A stretch of DNA of 44,166 bases. It comes from Streptococcus sp. HMSC074B11. GTDB taxonomy: Bacteria > Bacillota > Bacilli > Lactobacillales > Streptococcaceae. The notes below the pieces were generated by a model that was given only the letters and a program-made list of their open reading frames with translations, had not been told where the DNA came from and searched no databases. The first letter of the stretch is position 1; each line of letters begins with the position of its first letter. The stretch lies in NCBI RefSeq assembly GCF_001808705.1, contig NZ_KV794273.1, forward strand, positions 184,163 through 228,328. Direction: 5' to 3'. The translations under genes were made by a program, and so were the position numbers. Below are positions 25,853 to 34,463 of this stretch, piece by piece.

Positions 25853-26899
25853 TTATTTAAACTGTTCTGAGAAGCGGACATCGCCTTGGTAGAATCCACG
25901 GATATCGTTGATTCCGTAGCGAAGCATGGCTACACGCTCTTGACCAAGACCAAAGGCAAAGCCAGAGTAAACAGTCGCATCGATACCACTCATCTCAAGG
26001 ACACGTGGGTGAACCATACCGGCACCCATAATCTCGATCCAACCAGTTTTCTTACATACGTTACAGCCGTCTCCGCCGCACTTGAAGCATGAAACGTCAA
26101 CCTCAACAGAAGGCTCTGTGAATGGGAAGTAAGATGGGCGCAAACGGATTTGGCGCTCTTCACCAAACATTTTTTGCACAATCAACTGAAGAGTTCCTTG
26201 AAGGTCAGCCATAGAGATGTTTTTCCCAACAACCAAGCCTTCGATTTGATGGAATTGGTGACTGTGGGTCGCATCGTCAGTATCACGACGGAATACACGT
26301 CCTGGTGAGATCATCTTCAAAGGACCTTTAGAAAAATCATGGGCATCCATCGCACGCGCCTGAACTGGAGACGTGTGGGTACGGAGCAAGATTTCTTCTG
26401 TGATGTAGAAAGTGTCCTGCATATCACGGGCTGGGTGGTCTTTTGGAAGGTTCATACGTTCGAAGTTGTAGTAGTCTTGCTCAACTTCAAATCCATCCAC
26501 AACTTGGTAACCCATACCAATGAAAATATCTTCAATTTCTTCACTAGTTTGTGTAAGAACGTGACGGTGACCAGTCGCAACTGGACGTCCTGGAAGTGTC
26601 ACATCAATGCTTTCACTTGCTAGTTGAGCTTCCACTTTCTTTTCTTCCAAGAGCTTAGCTGTTTCTTCAAAGGCAGCTGTTAGGACATCACGAGCCTCAT
26701 TGACGTGTTTTCCGATAACAGGGCGCATTTCAGCAGAAACGTCTTTCATCCCTTTAAGGATTTCAGTCAGTGACCCTTTTTTACCAAGGACTGAGACACG
26801 CAATTCTTGCATCTCTTTTTCATTTTCAGCAGTAATCTGCTTCAAGCTAGCTAGCGTTTCTTCACGAAGCGCTTTTAATTGTTCTTCAATAGTTGACAT
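25853..26899 (-). CDS. pheS: Phenylalanyl-tRNA synthetase alpha subunit
   Basis: 348-aa catalytic subunit. An N-terminal coiled-coil arm (about residues 1-85) binds tRNA-Phe. The class II core follows, with H-T-S-P-V-Q-A-R near residue 189, motif 2 [19 protein letters not shown] (about 207-225) and motif 3 [18 protein letters not shown] near the end. The zinc-type cysteines [12 protein letters not shown] lie in the central insertion. The ATG before STIEEQL is chosen because GGAGG sits 4 nt upstream; a longer in-frame reading would run into the T-box leader. Confidence 0.97.
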   Translation of the reverse strand: MSTIEEQLKALREETLASLKQITAENEKEMQELRVSVLGKKGSLTEILKGMKDVSAEMRPVIGKHVNEARDVLTAAFEETAKLLEEKKVEAQLASESIDVTLPGRPVATGHRHVLTQTSEEIEDIFIGMGYQVVDGFEVEQDYYNFERMNLPKDHPARDMQDTFYITEEILLRTHTSPVQARAMDAHDFSKGPLKMISPGRVFRRDTDDATHSHQFHQIEGLVVGKNISMADLQGTLQLIVQKMFGEERQIRLRPSYFPFTEPSVEVDVSCFKCGGDGCNVCKKTGWIEIMGAGMVHPRVLEMSGIDATVYSGFAFGLGQERVAMLRYGINDIRGFYQGDVRFSEQFK

Positions 26900-26937
26900 A
26901 ATTCCTCCATCAGTCTCTCGTAAGATAAAAGAAAACC

Positions 26938-27127
26938 ACATGCCAAAAACTCCACTCGGAGCGTTGACACGCGGTACCATCCGTTTTCATCTGACAAGTC
27001 AGACCTTTATTCTGAATCCATAGGCAAGTGAATTCACCCAGCTTTCATATAGAGAGCTTTCAGTCACGGCTCTCCTCCCTGAGATACTTCCCCTGAGATA
27101 CTAGTCTTGCAGATTCCTATTTAATTA
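26938..27127 (-). promoter_or_regulatory. T-box riboswitch of pheST (tRNA-Phe)
   Basis: The leader contains the T-box core TGGTACCGCG (26970-26979), which pairs with the uncharged tRNA acceptor end. Just after it is a terminator, CTCC-GAGT-GGAG plus TTTTT (26945-26961). Stem I carries GAATTCACT, in which TTC (27030-27032, read on the minus strand) is a Phe specifier codon. Uncharged tRNA-Phe is expected to stabilise the antiterminator and allow pheST transcription. A near-perfect 14-bp tandem duplication (27077-27104) lies in the 5' part. Confidence 0.93.
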
Positions 27128-27133
27128 TTATTC

Positions 27134-27162
27134 ATTTTATCAAATTTTAAGTAATCTTGCAA
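27134..27162 (-). promoter_or_regulatory. Promoter of the pheST T-box transcript
   Basis: On the minus strand, TTGCAA (27157-27162), 17 nt, TGA-TAAAAT (hexamer 27134-27139). It begins only 12 nt past the ldcB stop codon, and no clear terminator separates them. Confidence 0.65.
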
Positions 27163-27174
27163 GATGTTTTGCGA

Positions 27175-27891
27175 CTAATCAACATAGTCTCCACCTTCAA
27201 AACCGTAATACTCTTCCAAACTGAGGCCACTTGCTGCAATTTCTTTGGCTTCTTTACCAACATAGCGAAGGTGCCATTCCTCAGCCATATAACCCGTTTC
27301 CTTTTCCTTGCCTTTGAGATAACGAACAACAAAGCCATAGTCAGCCGCATGGTCCAAAAGCCATTGGGCAGCCTTTTCTTCAGTGACTAGGTCTCCATTT
27401 GTTCCAATCAGATCAAAAGCTAAGCCAGTTTGGTGTTCACTATAGCCAGGTCTTGCAGAATAGAGGTCAGCTTCCGCCTTGCCATCTTTATTTACATAGT
27501 TCTGATAAAGCTGAGTTTGAGTTTCATAACTTCTAAACCCACTATAGTGATCACTAATTGGGAAACCTGCTTGTTGCATAGCTACAATGAGTTTTAACAG
27601 TTCTGCCTTTGCGGTAGGATTTTCTCCAGGATTGTAATCTTTTGACATAGGATAATGCTTATTAGCCACAACAATCTCATCGTACTTGCCTTGAATGCTG
27701 TAGTGGTCTCCTTTGTTAACCACTTCTGCTTTCTTTTGACTAGCTTCCTGCGACTTACTTCCCGCGGTTCCTTCTTGTACAGTTGATTGCTCTGAAGAAG
27801 CTTTTGCGTCAGAAGTCGCTGATTTTTCTTGTGAACAAGCTGCCAATGTCAAGGCTAATAATCCTGATAAGATAAGGTATCTTTTTTTCAT
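27175..27891 (-). CDS. ldcB: LdcB/DacB-type L,D-carboxypeptidase lipoprotein
   Basis: 238-aa lipoprotein that trims peptidoglycan stem peptides; the pneumococcal homologue converts tetrapeptides to tripeptides. A lipobox LAAC gives lipid-modified C19, followed by a Ser/Lys/Glu-rich linker (to about 60). The VanY/LAS metallopeptidase domain shows SGFRSYETQ (118-125), SEHQTGLAFD with zinc ligands H153 and D160, and EEWHLRYVG with E205 and H207. It is the third gene of a pepA-HIT-ldcB run (11-nt spacing) with AAAGGA upstream of its ATG. Confidence 0.93.
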   Translation of the reverse strand: MKKRYLILSGLLALTLAACSQEKSATSDAKASSEQSTVQEGTAGSKSQEASQKKAEVVNKGDHYSIQGKYDEIVVANKHYPMSKDYNPGENPTAKAELLKLIVAMQQAGFPISDHYSGFRSYETQTQLYQNYVNKDGKAEADLYSARPGYSEHQTGLAFDLIGTNGDLVTEEKAAQWLLDHAADYGFVVRYLKGKEKETGYMAEEWHLRYVGKEAKEIAASGLSLEEYYGFEGGDYVD

Positions 27892-27902
27892 CTGTTATCC
27901 TT

Positions 27903-28364
27903 TCATTTAATCCTCTGGTTTAAAGTCTCAGATAATCTTGCAATCAAGTCTTCTAATTTACTTCCCTTAACCTGATATTCTTCAGCAATCATTTCTTCCC
28001 ATGGAACCCACCAGACTGGACCACGACCATTAAGACCGTGTCCCTTCATATCACCAGCTCGTCTAGGGAAAATATGCCAGTGGACATGGGCATCTCCATT
28101 TCCAAGCAACTCTACATTCATCTTTTCAGCAGAAAAAGCCTTAGAGACAGCTTCCTGAACCAGACTCATTTCCTCTAAAAATTGAAGTCTGACACTTGGA
28201 TCTAGATGATGTAGTTCTGTGACATGTTCCTTGGCTAAGAATAGAGTGTAACCTTCAAAATACTGGTGATCTCCGATGACAACATATCCTGTTTCTAACT
28301 CCTTGACAAAGTAGGGATTGTCACCAGACTTGATGAGTTCAATTCGATCACAAATCAAGCACAT
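27903..28364 (-). CDS. HIT family hydrolase
   Basis: 153-aa histidine-triad protein; family members hydrolyse AMP derivatives or dinucleoside polyphosphates. The triad is H93-V-H95-W-H97 in HVHWHIFPR. An N-terminal C-x-x-C (C2, C5) suggests a zinc knuckle. The start ATG at 28364 comes 1 nt after the stop of the upstream pepA gene (TGAGATG), a translational-coupling arrangement, with GGTGG 6 nt upstream. A longer reading overlapping pepA is less likely. The cellular substrate is unknown. Confidence 0.9.
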   Translation of the reverse strand: MCLICDRIELIKSGDNPYFVKELETGYVVIGDHQYFEGYTLFLAKEHVTELHHLDPSVRLQFLEEMSLVQEAVSKAFSAEKMNVELLGNGDAHVHWHIFPRRAGDMKGHGLNGRGPVWWVPWEEMIAEEYQVKGSKLEDLIARLSETLNQRIK

Positions 28365-28365
28365 C

Positions 28366-29403
28366 TCAGTCCACCAACTCACTCTTGAGATAAGCATCCA
28401 CCATACGCTCAGTAGCCACTACAGAATCAATATGAGTACGCTCATAAGAATGGCTTGATTCAATACCTGCTCCTAGAAGAGCGTGCTTAACCTCTGCTCC
28501 AGCTGACATCGCTGCAGAAGCATCCGAACCGTAAAATGGATAGATATCTAGTTTAAATGGAATGTCTTGCTCTTTTGCTAAAGCAACCAAATGTTGACGG
28601 AATTCATAGTGATAAGGACCTGAAGCATCCTTGACACAGATAGAGACTGTGTACTCGTCTGTCTGCTGATCATCTCCCATTGCTCCCATGTCTACTGCTA
28701 GGTACTCAACAACTTGACTAGGGATACTTGAGTTAGCACCATGTCCCACTTCTTCAAAAACTGAAAAGGCAAAATGCGTAGTGACAGGAAGTTCAATCCC
28801 TTCTTCTTTGTAGACTTTGAGGAGATTAAGGAGAATAGCTGCGCTGACCTTGTCATCCAAATGACGAGACTTGATAAAGCCTGTCTCAGTCACGACAGTT
28901 CGTGGGTCAAAACTGATAAAGTCTCCAACTTCGATACCGAGTGCGCGTGTTTCTTTTTCGTTGGTAACTTTTTCATCCAAACGAACTTCCATATTGTCCT
29001 GTGTACGTTCCGCAGTTCCAGCATCTTTGTAAACGTGACAAGAAGTTTGGTGGATCAAAATCGTACCTGATACGGTTTTACCTGTGCTAGCCACATGGAC
29101 TGTACAGTTTTCGCCTTCAATCATGTTCCAAGGATAGCCACCGATACGGTCCATCTTGAGACGACCGTCTGGTTTAACAGCACGGACGATAGCTCCCAGA
29201 GTATCCACATGAGCAGTCACATAGCGTTGTTGCTCGTCATTTTTCCCTTTAATGGTAACGTTCACTCCACCCTTAGCCGTGCGGACTGGTTGATAGCCTA
29301 GTTTTTCAAGCGTCTCAACTAGATAATTCGTAATTTCACGCGTAAAACCTGTTGGCGATGCAATAGCAGTTAGTTCTTTGATATATTCTACAGTTTGATT
29401 CAT
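28366..29403 (-). CDS. pepA: M42 family glutamyl aminopeptidase
   Basis: 345-aa cobalt/zinc aminopeptidase that removes N-terminal Glu/Asp (lactococcal PepA type). The dinuclear metal ligands can be placed: H65 and D67 in TAHVDTLG, D183 in RHLDDKVSA, catalytic E217/E218 in FEEVGHGAN, D238 in VDMGAMGDD, and a C-terminal histidine in SSHSYERTH. I used the ATG at 29403, 6 nt after AGAGGT; an in-frame ATG 21 nt upstream lies next to the -10 box. It heads the pepA-HIT-ldcB operon. Confidence 0.94.
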   Translation of the reverse strand: MNQTVEYIKELTAIASPTGFTREITNYLVETLEKLGYQPVRTAKGGVNVTIKGKNDEQQRYVTAHVDTLGAIVRAVKPDGRLKMDRIGGYPWNMIEGENCTVHVASTGKTVSGTILIHQTSCHVYKDAGTAERTQDNMEVRLDEKVTNEKETRALGIEVGDFISFDPRTVVTETGFIKSRHLDDKVSAAILLNLLKVYKEEGIELPVTTHFAFSVFEEVGHGANSSIPSQVVEYLAVDMGAMGDDQQTDEYTVSICVKDASGPYHYEFRQHLVALAKEQDIPFKLDIYPFYGSDASAAMSAGAEVKHALLGAGIESSHSYERTHIDSVVATERMVDAYLKSELVD

Positions 29404-29422
29404 TTTTTCACCTCTCGTTACC

Positions 29423-29431
29423 ATTATATCA
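29423..29431 (-). promoter_or_regulatory. Extended -10 promoter of pepA-HIT-ldcB
   Basis: TGATATAAT on the minus strand (hexamer 29423-29428), 19 nt upstream of the pepA start. Confidence 0.6.
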
Positions 29432-29475
29432 CTTTTCCCATCTTAGTATGTGCAAAAAAGAAAAACTTAAATACT

Positions 29476-29504
29476 TTGATTTTAAAATTAATCTATGGTA
29501 AAAT
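29476..29504 (+). promoter_or_regulatory. Promoter of the DUF1307 lipoprotein gene
   Basis: TTGATT (29476-29481), 17 nt ending TGG, then TAAAAT (29499-29504). Confidence 0.65.
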
Positions 29505-29536
29505 TAAGTAAAGTATTATGATGAAAGGAATACAAA

Positions 29537-30073
29537 ATGAACAAATATTTCAAAACGACACTTCTCTTAGCCTTGCCTTTGGTATTCTTGTTGGGATGTT
29601 CAAAACAATCTTCAACTACTTCTTCTAGCTCTTCTACACCAGAAACAACTGAGGTAAAAACTTCTGAATCTAGCACTACTGAAAAGAAATCAGAATTAAA
29701 AACTGCTACCTTTGTGAACGATTCTCAGCCTGGTGTCGTATCAACCTTAACATATACAGTTGACGGTGATAATGTTGTCAAACAAACTGCTCATAATGTC
29801 GCTGATCCTGAAGTCCTCAATAGTACAGCAGATGCTGTAAAAAGTGTTCTTGAAGAAACCTACAAAGGCTATAAGGGACTTAAAGGGGTAACTTTCTCAA
29901 TCGAAGTTAAAGATGGTAAAGTCGTTCAAGATCTTGAAATCGATCTTTCAGTTGCAAGTATTGACGAACTTAGAAAAGCTTTACCAGAAGAATACTCAGG
30001 CGTTGGAAAAAACGTAAGTTTTAAAGCCTCTAAAAAAATGTTAACAGACCTTGGTTATACAGAAAAAAACTAA
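29537..30073 (+). CDS. YehR-like (DUF1307) lipoprotein
   Basis: 178-aa lipoprotein of unknown function. The signal peptide ends in LLGC, giving lipid-modified C21. A low-complexity Ser/Thr/Glu linker (about 22-53) leads to a single domain (about 55-178) resembling DUF1307, with VNDSQPGVVSTLTYTVDGD at its start and GYTEKN at the end. AAAGGA lies 7 nt before the ATG. It is monocistronic, convergent with brnQ and sharing a terminator. Confidence 0.88.
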   Translation: MNKYFKTTLLLALPLVFLLGCSKQSSTTSSSSSTPETTEVKTSESSTTEKKSELKTATFVNDSQPGVVSTLTYTVDGDNVVKQTAHNVADPEVLNSTADAVKSVLEETYKGYKGLKGVTFSIEVKDGKVVQDLEIDLSVASIDELRKALPEEYSGVGKNVSFKASKKMLTDLGYTEKN

Positions 30074-30090
30074 GCAACTAAGACTAAATA

Positions 30091-30120
30091 GAAAAAACTT
30101 GGCATCGGCCAAGTTTTTTT
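30091..30120. terminator. Bidirectional terminator between the lipoprotein gene and brnQ
   Basis: AAAAAACTTGGC (30092-30103) pairs perfectly with GCCAAGTTTTTT (30108-30119), with T-runs on both strands. Confidence 0.93.
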
Positions 30121-31446
30121 CTATTCCATTTCAAAAGCTTCACTTTCTTGTTTATTTGGAAGAACAAGAGAAAGTAGAATACCGATAATAGCTGGTACCA
30201 ACCATGGCAGAGAAGCCTCCGCAAATGGTAGAGCGTTCACGATATTTGCAAGGACCTCAACTTTAAAAGTAGATCCTAAAACACTTGCAATAGCAATGGA
30301 TGTGACAATACCAACAGTTAATTGCATTCCTGGTTTAGAAAGAGCAACAAACTTGTTCACAATCACAATCATGACAATGGCAATCGTAATCGGGTACAAA
30401 ATAACGAGAACTGGTACAGAGTACTTAATAATAGCACCCAAACCAAGATTTGCAATGGCAAAACCAATCAAGGTAAAGACAGTCGCATAAACCTTGTAGC
30501 TGATTTGTGGGAAACGTCCGTTAAAGAACTCAGCAGTTGATACAATCAACCCTACAGTCGTTGTAAAGCAAGTAACAGTTACCATAACTGCTAGGAAAAG
30601 CTGAGCAGTAGAACCAAAGATTTCTTGAGTCGCTTGAGACAAGATATAAACTCCAGGAGTTCCACTCTTCATTGCTTCATCTGTTACTGGGAAATGATTG
30701 CCCAAGAAACCTAGACCGATGTAGAGAGCACTAAATCCAAGAGCTACAACAATTCCAACCACCCAAATGGTTGAAATGTACTCTTTCTTGTTTGAAAAAC
30801 CAAGTTGTTTCAAGGTTTGTACTGCAATAACACTGAAGGCAACCGAAGCAAGCGCGTCAAGTGTATTGTATCCTTCTAAGAAACCAGCTCCAAAGGCGGA
30901 AGCTTGATAAGCTCCTGAAGCTGCTTGTGGTGCGTTCCCACCATACTTGAAAGCTCCAAGGATAACCAGAATAACAATTAAGATGGCAAAAACTGGAGTC
31001 AAGACTCGACCGATACGATCCAAGATTTTTGAAGGATTCAAGGAGATTAGGTATGCAGCTACAAAGTATAGAATGGTGAAGACAATCAAACCTAAACCTT
31101 TATCTGCTTGATCTAATAGCGGACTAATACCAACTTCAAATGATGTCGTTGCTGTACGTGGAATGGCAAAGAATGGACCAATCGACAAGTACAAAGCTGC
31201 AAGATAAATTGTCGCAAACCATGGTGAAATTTTCTTAGAAATTTCATAGATATAGCCCTTTGGATTAAGGGTTCCAATGATTAAGGTTAGGACGGCAATC
31301 CCAACACCTGAAAATACAAATCCTGCAATGGCAGGAAGGAAGTTTTCTCCAGACTGTGCGCCTAGAGTTGGAGGGAAAATCAAGTTACCTGCTCCAAAAA
31401 ATATTCCAAACAGGAGTAATCCTGTTAAAGCACCTTTTTTAGCCAT
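30121..31446 (-). CDS. brnQ: Branched-chain amino acid transporter (LIVCS family)
   Basis: 441-aa integral membrane protein with about 12 transmembrane segments. BrnQ proteins take up Leu, Ile and Val using a cation gradient. The N-terminal signature FGIFFGAGNLIFPP (about 13-26) and SIGPFFAIPRTATTSFEVG (about 88-106) are diagnostic of the family. AAGGAGAG precedes the ATG. It is monocistronic, with an extended -10 at 31480-31488 and a terminator shared with the convergent lipoprotein gene. Confidence 0.96.
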   Translation of the reverse strand: MAKKGALTGLLLFGIFFGAGNLIFPPTLGAQSGENFLPAIAGFVFSGVGIAVLTLIIGTLNPKGYIYEISKKISPWFATIYLAALYLSIGPFFAIPRTATTSFEVGISPLLDQADKGLGLIVFTILYFVAAYLISLNPSKILDRIGRVLTPVFAILIVILVILGAFKYGGNAPQAASGAYQASAFGAGFLEGYNTLDALASVAFSVIAVQTLKQLGFSNKKEYISTIWVVGIVVALGFSALYIGLGFLGNHFPVTDEAMKSGTPGVYILSQATQEIFGSTAQLFLAVMVTVTCFTTTVGLIVSTAEFFNGRFPQISYKVYATVFTLIGFAIANLGLGAIIKYSVPVLVILYPITIAIVMIVIVNKFVALSKPGMQLTVGIVTSIAIASVLGSTFKVEVLANIVNALPFAEASLPWLVPAIIGILLSLVLPNKQESEAFEME

Positions 31447-31479
31447 AAACTCTCCTTATTAAAAATAAAATACTTTCTT

Positions 31480-31488
31480 AGTATAACA
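31480..31488 (-). promoter_or_regulatory. Extended -10 promoter of brnQ
   Basis: TGTTATACT on the minus strand (hexamer 31480-31485), 33 nt upstream of the start codon. Confidence 0.6.
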
Positions 31489-31556
31489 TGATTAAAGGCT
31501 AGAAAAGGCTGTCACGAAACAATTCTGAAATGTTTTCAATTTTCCGAATTTTAATG

Positions 31557-31606
31557 CAAAAAAATCCTTCGAGTCCTTTCTCATTTTTAAAAGGTTTCGA
31601 AGGAAA
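31557..31606 (-). terminator. Terminator at the end of the rhodanese operon
   Basis: On the minus strand CCTTCGA (31597-31603) pairs with TCGAAGG (31566-31572), with further pairing inside, and a T7 run follows. Confidence 0.75.
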
Positions 31607-31612
31607 TTTTTC

Positions 31613-31894
31613 TTATTCTAAGGCATCCATGCCACCTTGGACATTGACAACCTCATAGCCTTGTTCTGTTAAAAATTGGCAGGCACGTGCGGAACGTATT
31701 CCTGACTTACAGATCACGTAGTAAGGCTGGGTTTTATCTAGTTGCTCATAAGTATCCACTAGTTGGCTGAGAGGGAAATTACGAGCACCTTCTAAATGAA
31801 GAGCTTCAAATTCCTCTACTTCTCTCACATCCAATATAGAAAGCGACTCTTTCTGGTATAGTTGGTAAAAATCATTAAAAGTAATTTCTTTCAT
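31613..31894 (-). CDS. Rhodanese-like domain protein
   Basis: 93-aa single-domain rhodanese. The persulfide-carrying loop is C62-K-S-G-I-R-S-A (VICKSGIRSA); LDVREVEEFEALHLEGARN is the N-terminal family signature. Such small proteins carry sulfur to acceptors or handle cyanide and thiols; the partner is unknown. It is the last gene of a five-gene minus-strand run, 20 nt behind the ProXp-type gene, with AAGGAGAAA as ribosome binding site. Confidence 0.93.
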   Translation of the reverse strand: MKEITFNDFYQLYQKESLSILDVREVEEFEALHLEGARNFPLSQLVDTYEQLDKTQPYYVICKSGIRSARACQFLTEQGYEVVNVQGGMDALE

Positions 31895-31914
31895 TTTTCT
31901 CCTTTATAATGGCA

Positions 31915-32406
31915 TTAAGGTAAGATTACTATCTCATAGGTAAATCCAATCGACTCTAAAAATCGAAACAAGTCTTGGGTTTTAATAAAAATCGTTTTTT
32001 CATTTGTATTAGGGTGGAAGGTCATGACATCCTCTGATACGATCTCCTTATCAAAATAAACATGAATGTCTTTCTCTTCATTATTTAACAAACCAAAAGG
32101 TGATACTGTTCCTGCTGGTAGGTTCATTTTCTCAGCCAAGGAATCCAATGAGGCCATGCGGATCCGATTAGCTCCCACTTGAACTTTAAAGTCATCCATA
32201 TCCAATGGTTTCTTGTCATCCATGATGAGCAAATAGTACTGGGTTTTCTTTTTATTGGTCAAAAACATAGACTTGGTCCGAACCCCTTCCAGGCCTTCAA
32301 TATAGCTATCTGCCTGCTCTGTCGAGAATGCAGGTGGATGATCCACCACATCATAGGTAATTCCCAACTCTTGTAACTTATTAGCTACTTGTTGATAGGC
32401 ATCCAT
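31915..32406 (-). CDS. ProXp/YbaK-like aminoacyl-tRNA deacylase
   Basis: 163-aa stand-alone editing protein of the prolyl-tRNA synthetase-associated domain family, whose members hydrolyse mischarged tRNA-Pro (Ala or Cys). Family features are DHPPAFSTEQA (22-32), KSMFLTNKKKTQYYLLIMDD with the catalytic-type lysine, RIRMAS and GTVSPFGLLNN (about 99-109). The pattern is nearest ProXp-ala (PrdX); YbaK-type Cys specificity cannot be excluded. AAAGGAG precedes the ATG, 12 nt behind the uracil-DNA-glycosylase gene. Confidence 0.88.
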   Translation of the reverse strand: MDAYQQVANKLQELGITYDVVDHPPAFSTEQADSYIEGLEGVRTKSMFLTNKKKTQYYLLIMDDKKPLDMDDFKVQVGANRIRMASLDSLAEKMNLPAGTVSPFGLLNNEEKDIHVYFDKEIVSEDVMTFHPNTNEKTIFIKTQDLFRFLESIGFTYEIVILP

Positions 32407-32418
32407 CCTTTTTCTCCT

Positions 32419-33003
32419 TTATTGATGAATAATCTTTTGTACCAATGCTCGTAATTCTGGAACCACTTCTGCCTCAAACCAAGGATTTTTTTTCATCCAG
32501 ATTTGATTGCGTGGTGAAGGATGCACCAGAGGGAAATAATCAGGCAAATAATCCTTGAACCGATGCACACGGTCTGTCACCTTACCACTAACTTTCTCAT
32601 GTAGATAGTAGGCTTGGGCATACTGACCAATCAAGAGTGTTAATTGAATATCTGGCAATTCCTTCAAGAGTTCTGGATGCCATTTTTCTGCAAAACCTGG
32701 ACGAGGTGGCAGGTCACCCGATTTCCCATGACCTGGAAAGTAGAAATCCATGGGCATGACTGCAAAGTAACCTGAATTGTAAAAGGTGTCTTCATCCACA
32801 CCCAACCATTCGCGCAAGCGGTCCCCACTTTTATCCTTCCAGTATAGCCCTGCTTCTTGGGTTTTGAGACCTGGCGCCTGGCCAATGATATTGATACGAG
32901 CTGTTTTTGGTGCTGCAAAGAGTGGCTCGATGCCTTGCTCAGTATAGCTGGCATTCTGTGGATCCTCTATGATAGCTTGCTTGATTCTTTCGATTTGAGA
33001 CAT
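32419..33003 (-). CDS. Uracil-DNA glycosylase family protein
   Basis: 194-aa member of the uracil-DNA glycosylase superfamily. The uracil-binding loop appears as GQAPGLKTQEAGLYW (about 41-55) and the C-terminal loop as HPSPRN (about 161-166). The GQAPG/HPSPRN pair differs from canonical Ung (GQDPYH / HPSPLS), so substrate range and activity are uncertain. The ATG at 33003 has GGAGGAG 3 nt upstream; an in-frame TTG inside that site is rejected. A hairpin with T5 (33014-33047) sits directly before its ribosome binding site. Confidence 0.87.
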   Translation of the reverse strand: MSQIERIKQAIIEDPQNASYTEQGIEPLFAAPKTARINIIGQAPGLKTQEAGLYWKDKSGDRLREWLGVDEDTFYNSGYFAVMPMDFYFPGHGKSGDLPPRPGFAEKWHPELLKELPDIQLTLLIGQYAQAYYLHEKVSGKVTDRVHRFKDYLPDYFPLVHPSPRNQIWMKKNPWFEAEVVPELRALVQKIIHQ

Positions 33004-33013
33004 TTTCTCCTCC

Positions 33014-33047
33014 AAAAAGAAGTCTAAGCATACAATCTCAGACTTCT
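33014..33047 (-). terminator. Intra-operon terminator/attenuator between pepV and the glycosylase gene
   Basis: On the minus strand an 11-bp stem AGAAGTCTGAG/CTTAGACTTCT (33037-33047 with 33018-33028, one G-U) is followed by TTTTT that runs straight into GGAGGAG. Confidence 0.7.
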
Positions 33048-33053
33048 ATATCA

Positions 33054-34454
33054 TTATTTGATCAATTCGTAGATAGCTTCAGCGTAGATGGCTGCTGCAC
33101 GGAAAAGATCGTCCAAGGCGATAAATTCGTTGGCTTGGTGCATGGTATCGATAGAATCTGGGAACATAGCACCGTAGGCTACACCACGCTCTAACAATCG
33201 TCCAAATGTTCCACCACCGATGACTTGCTCATGACCTTGAAGTCCAGTTTGTTTTTCATAAACATTCAACAAGGTTTGGACAAGTGGATCTTCCATTGGT
33301 ACGTAGTGAGGAGTATGCCCATGTTCAGAAAGGCTAACTGAAGCAACTGGCAAGGTTTCAAGAACTGACTTGATTTGCTCTGGGTTTGTTCCTTTTGGAT
33401 AACGGAAGTTAAGGGCAATAGTATTGTCAGCACTTGTTTCGTCAAAGCGGAAAACACCCGCATTCATAGAAAGAGCACCCATCTTTTCATCCACATGAGC
33501 TACTTTCAAGTTTTTCCCTTCGTGGTCGTTCAAAAGAATCTTACCAGCAATGTCAAGATAGTCTTTTGCAGGTCCTTCAAAAGCAAATTGGCTTAGGAAG
33601 AGGGCAAGATAAGTTGCACCATTGACACCCGAAGCAGGCATGGCACCATGGGCTGATTTACCAATTACAGTCACCTTGTACTGACCGTTCTCTTCTTGGA
33701 TTTCTCCTCTGAGTTTGTGCTCTGCAACGAAAGCGTCTAGTTTCCCTTGCAAGTCAGCTAAGTCACCTGAAACGACTGCTGTTGCTGATTCAGGAACCAT
33801 GTTTTCACGCAATCCACCTGTAAAGCTGTGAAGACGAGCTGCACCAGTATTTTCACCGGCAAAGTGAAGGTATTCAGTGATATTTCCTTTTTCACCATTG
33901 ATGATAGGGAATTCAGCATCTGGAGAAAAACCAAAGTCTGGTTTTGCAAGTCCTACATGCTCAAAGTAGTAGTCCATATCTGCCCAACCTGATTCTTCGT
34001 CTGTTCCCACGATGAAACGAACTTTTTTAGAAGTTGGAAGACCCAATTCTTTGATGATTTTCAAACCATAGTAACAAGCTGTAGTAGGACCCTTGTCATC
34101 AGAAGCACCACGCGCATAAAGACGACCATCTTTGATAGTTGGAGTGTAAGGATCAGTATCCCATCCGCTACCTGCTGGCACTACGTCCATGTGGGCAAAG
34201 ATTCCGAGAGCTTCTTCTCCTTCACCAAACTCAAAATGTCCTGCATAATTGTCGACATTTTTTGTTGGGTAGCCATCACGGTCTGCGATTTCAAGGAATT
34301 TTTCCAAGGCTTTTACTGGACCAGGTCCAAATGGATGCTCAGCATCTGCCTTGCTGTCATCACGTTCTGAGTTGATTTCCAAAAGGCTAAACAAGTCAGC
34401 CAAGAGGTCTTCTTTACGTTTTTCTACTTCTGCTGTAAAATCAATAACTGTCAT
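33054..34454 (-). CDS. pepV: Dipeptidase PepV (M20 family)
   Basis: 466-aa zinc dipeptidase that cleaves unspecific dipeptides in the cytosol. The two-metal site is readable: H88 and catalytic D90 in FAHMDVVPAG, bridging D119/D120 in GASDDKGP, catalytic E153 and ligand E154 in GTDEESG, D178 in FSPDAEFP, and a late H in TMHQANE. The central lid domain is present, and the length is typical. AGGAAG precedes the ATG. It lies 10 nt after the nitroreductase gene, so the two are cotranscribed. Confidence 0.96.
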   Translation of the reverse strand: MTVIDFTAEVEKRKEDLLADLFSLLEINSERDDSKADAEHPFGPGPVKALEKFLEIADRDGYPTKNVDNYAGHFEFGEGEEALGIFAHMDVVPAGSGWDTDPYTPTIKDGRLYARGASDDKGPTTACYYGLKIIKELGLPTSKKVRFIVGTDEESGWADMDYYFEHVGLAKPDFGFSPDAEFPIINGEKGNITEYLHFAGENTGAARLHSFTGGLRENMVPESATAVVSGDLADLQGKLDAFVAEHKLRGEIQEENGQYKVTVIGKSAHGAMPASGVNGATYLALFLSQFAFEGPAKDYLDIAGKILLNDHEGKNLKVAHVDEKMGALSMNAGVFRFDETSADNTIALNFRYPKGTNPEQIKSVLETLPVASVSLSEHGHTPHYVPMEDPLVQTLLNVYEKQTGLQGHEQVIGGGTFGRLLERGVAYGAMFPDSIDTMHQANEFIALDDLFRAAAIYAEAIYELIK

Positions 34455-34463
34455 TTTTTCTTC

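Noticed and set aside
26900..26980. Longer PheS N terminus
   Set aside because: It would translate the T-box leader; GGAGG directly before the ATG at 26899 and the normal 348-aa length settle the start.
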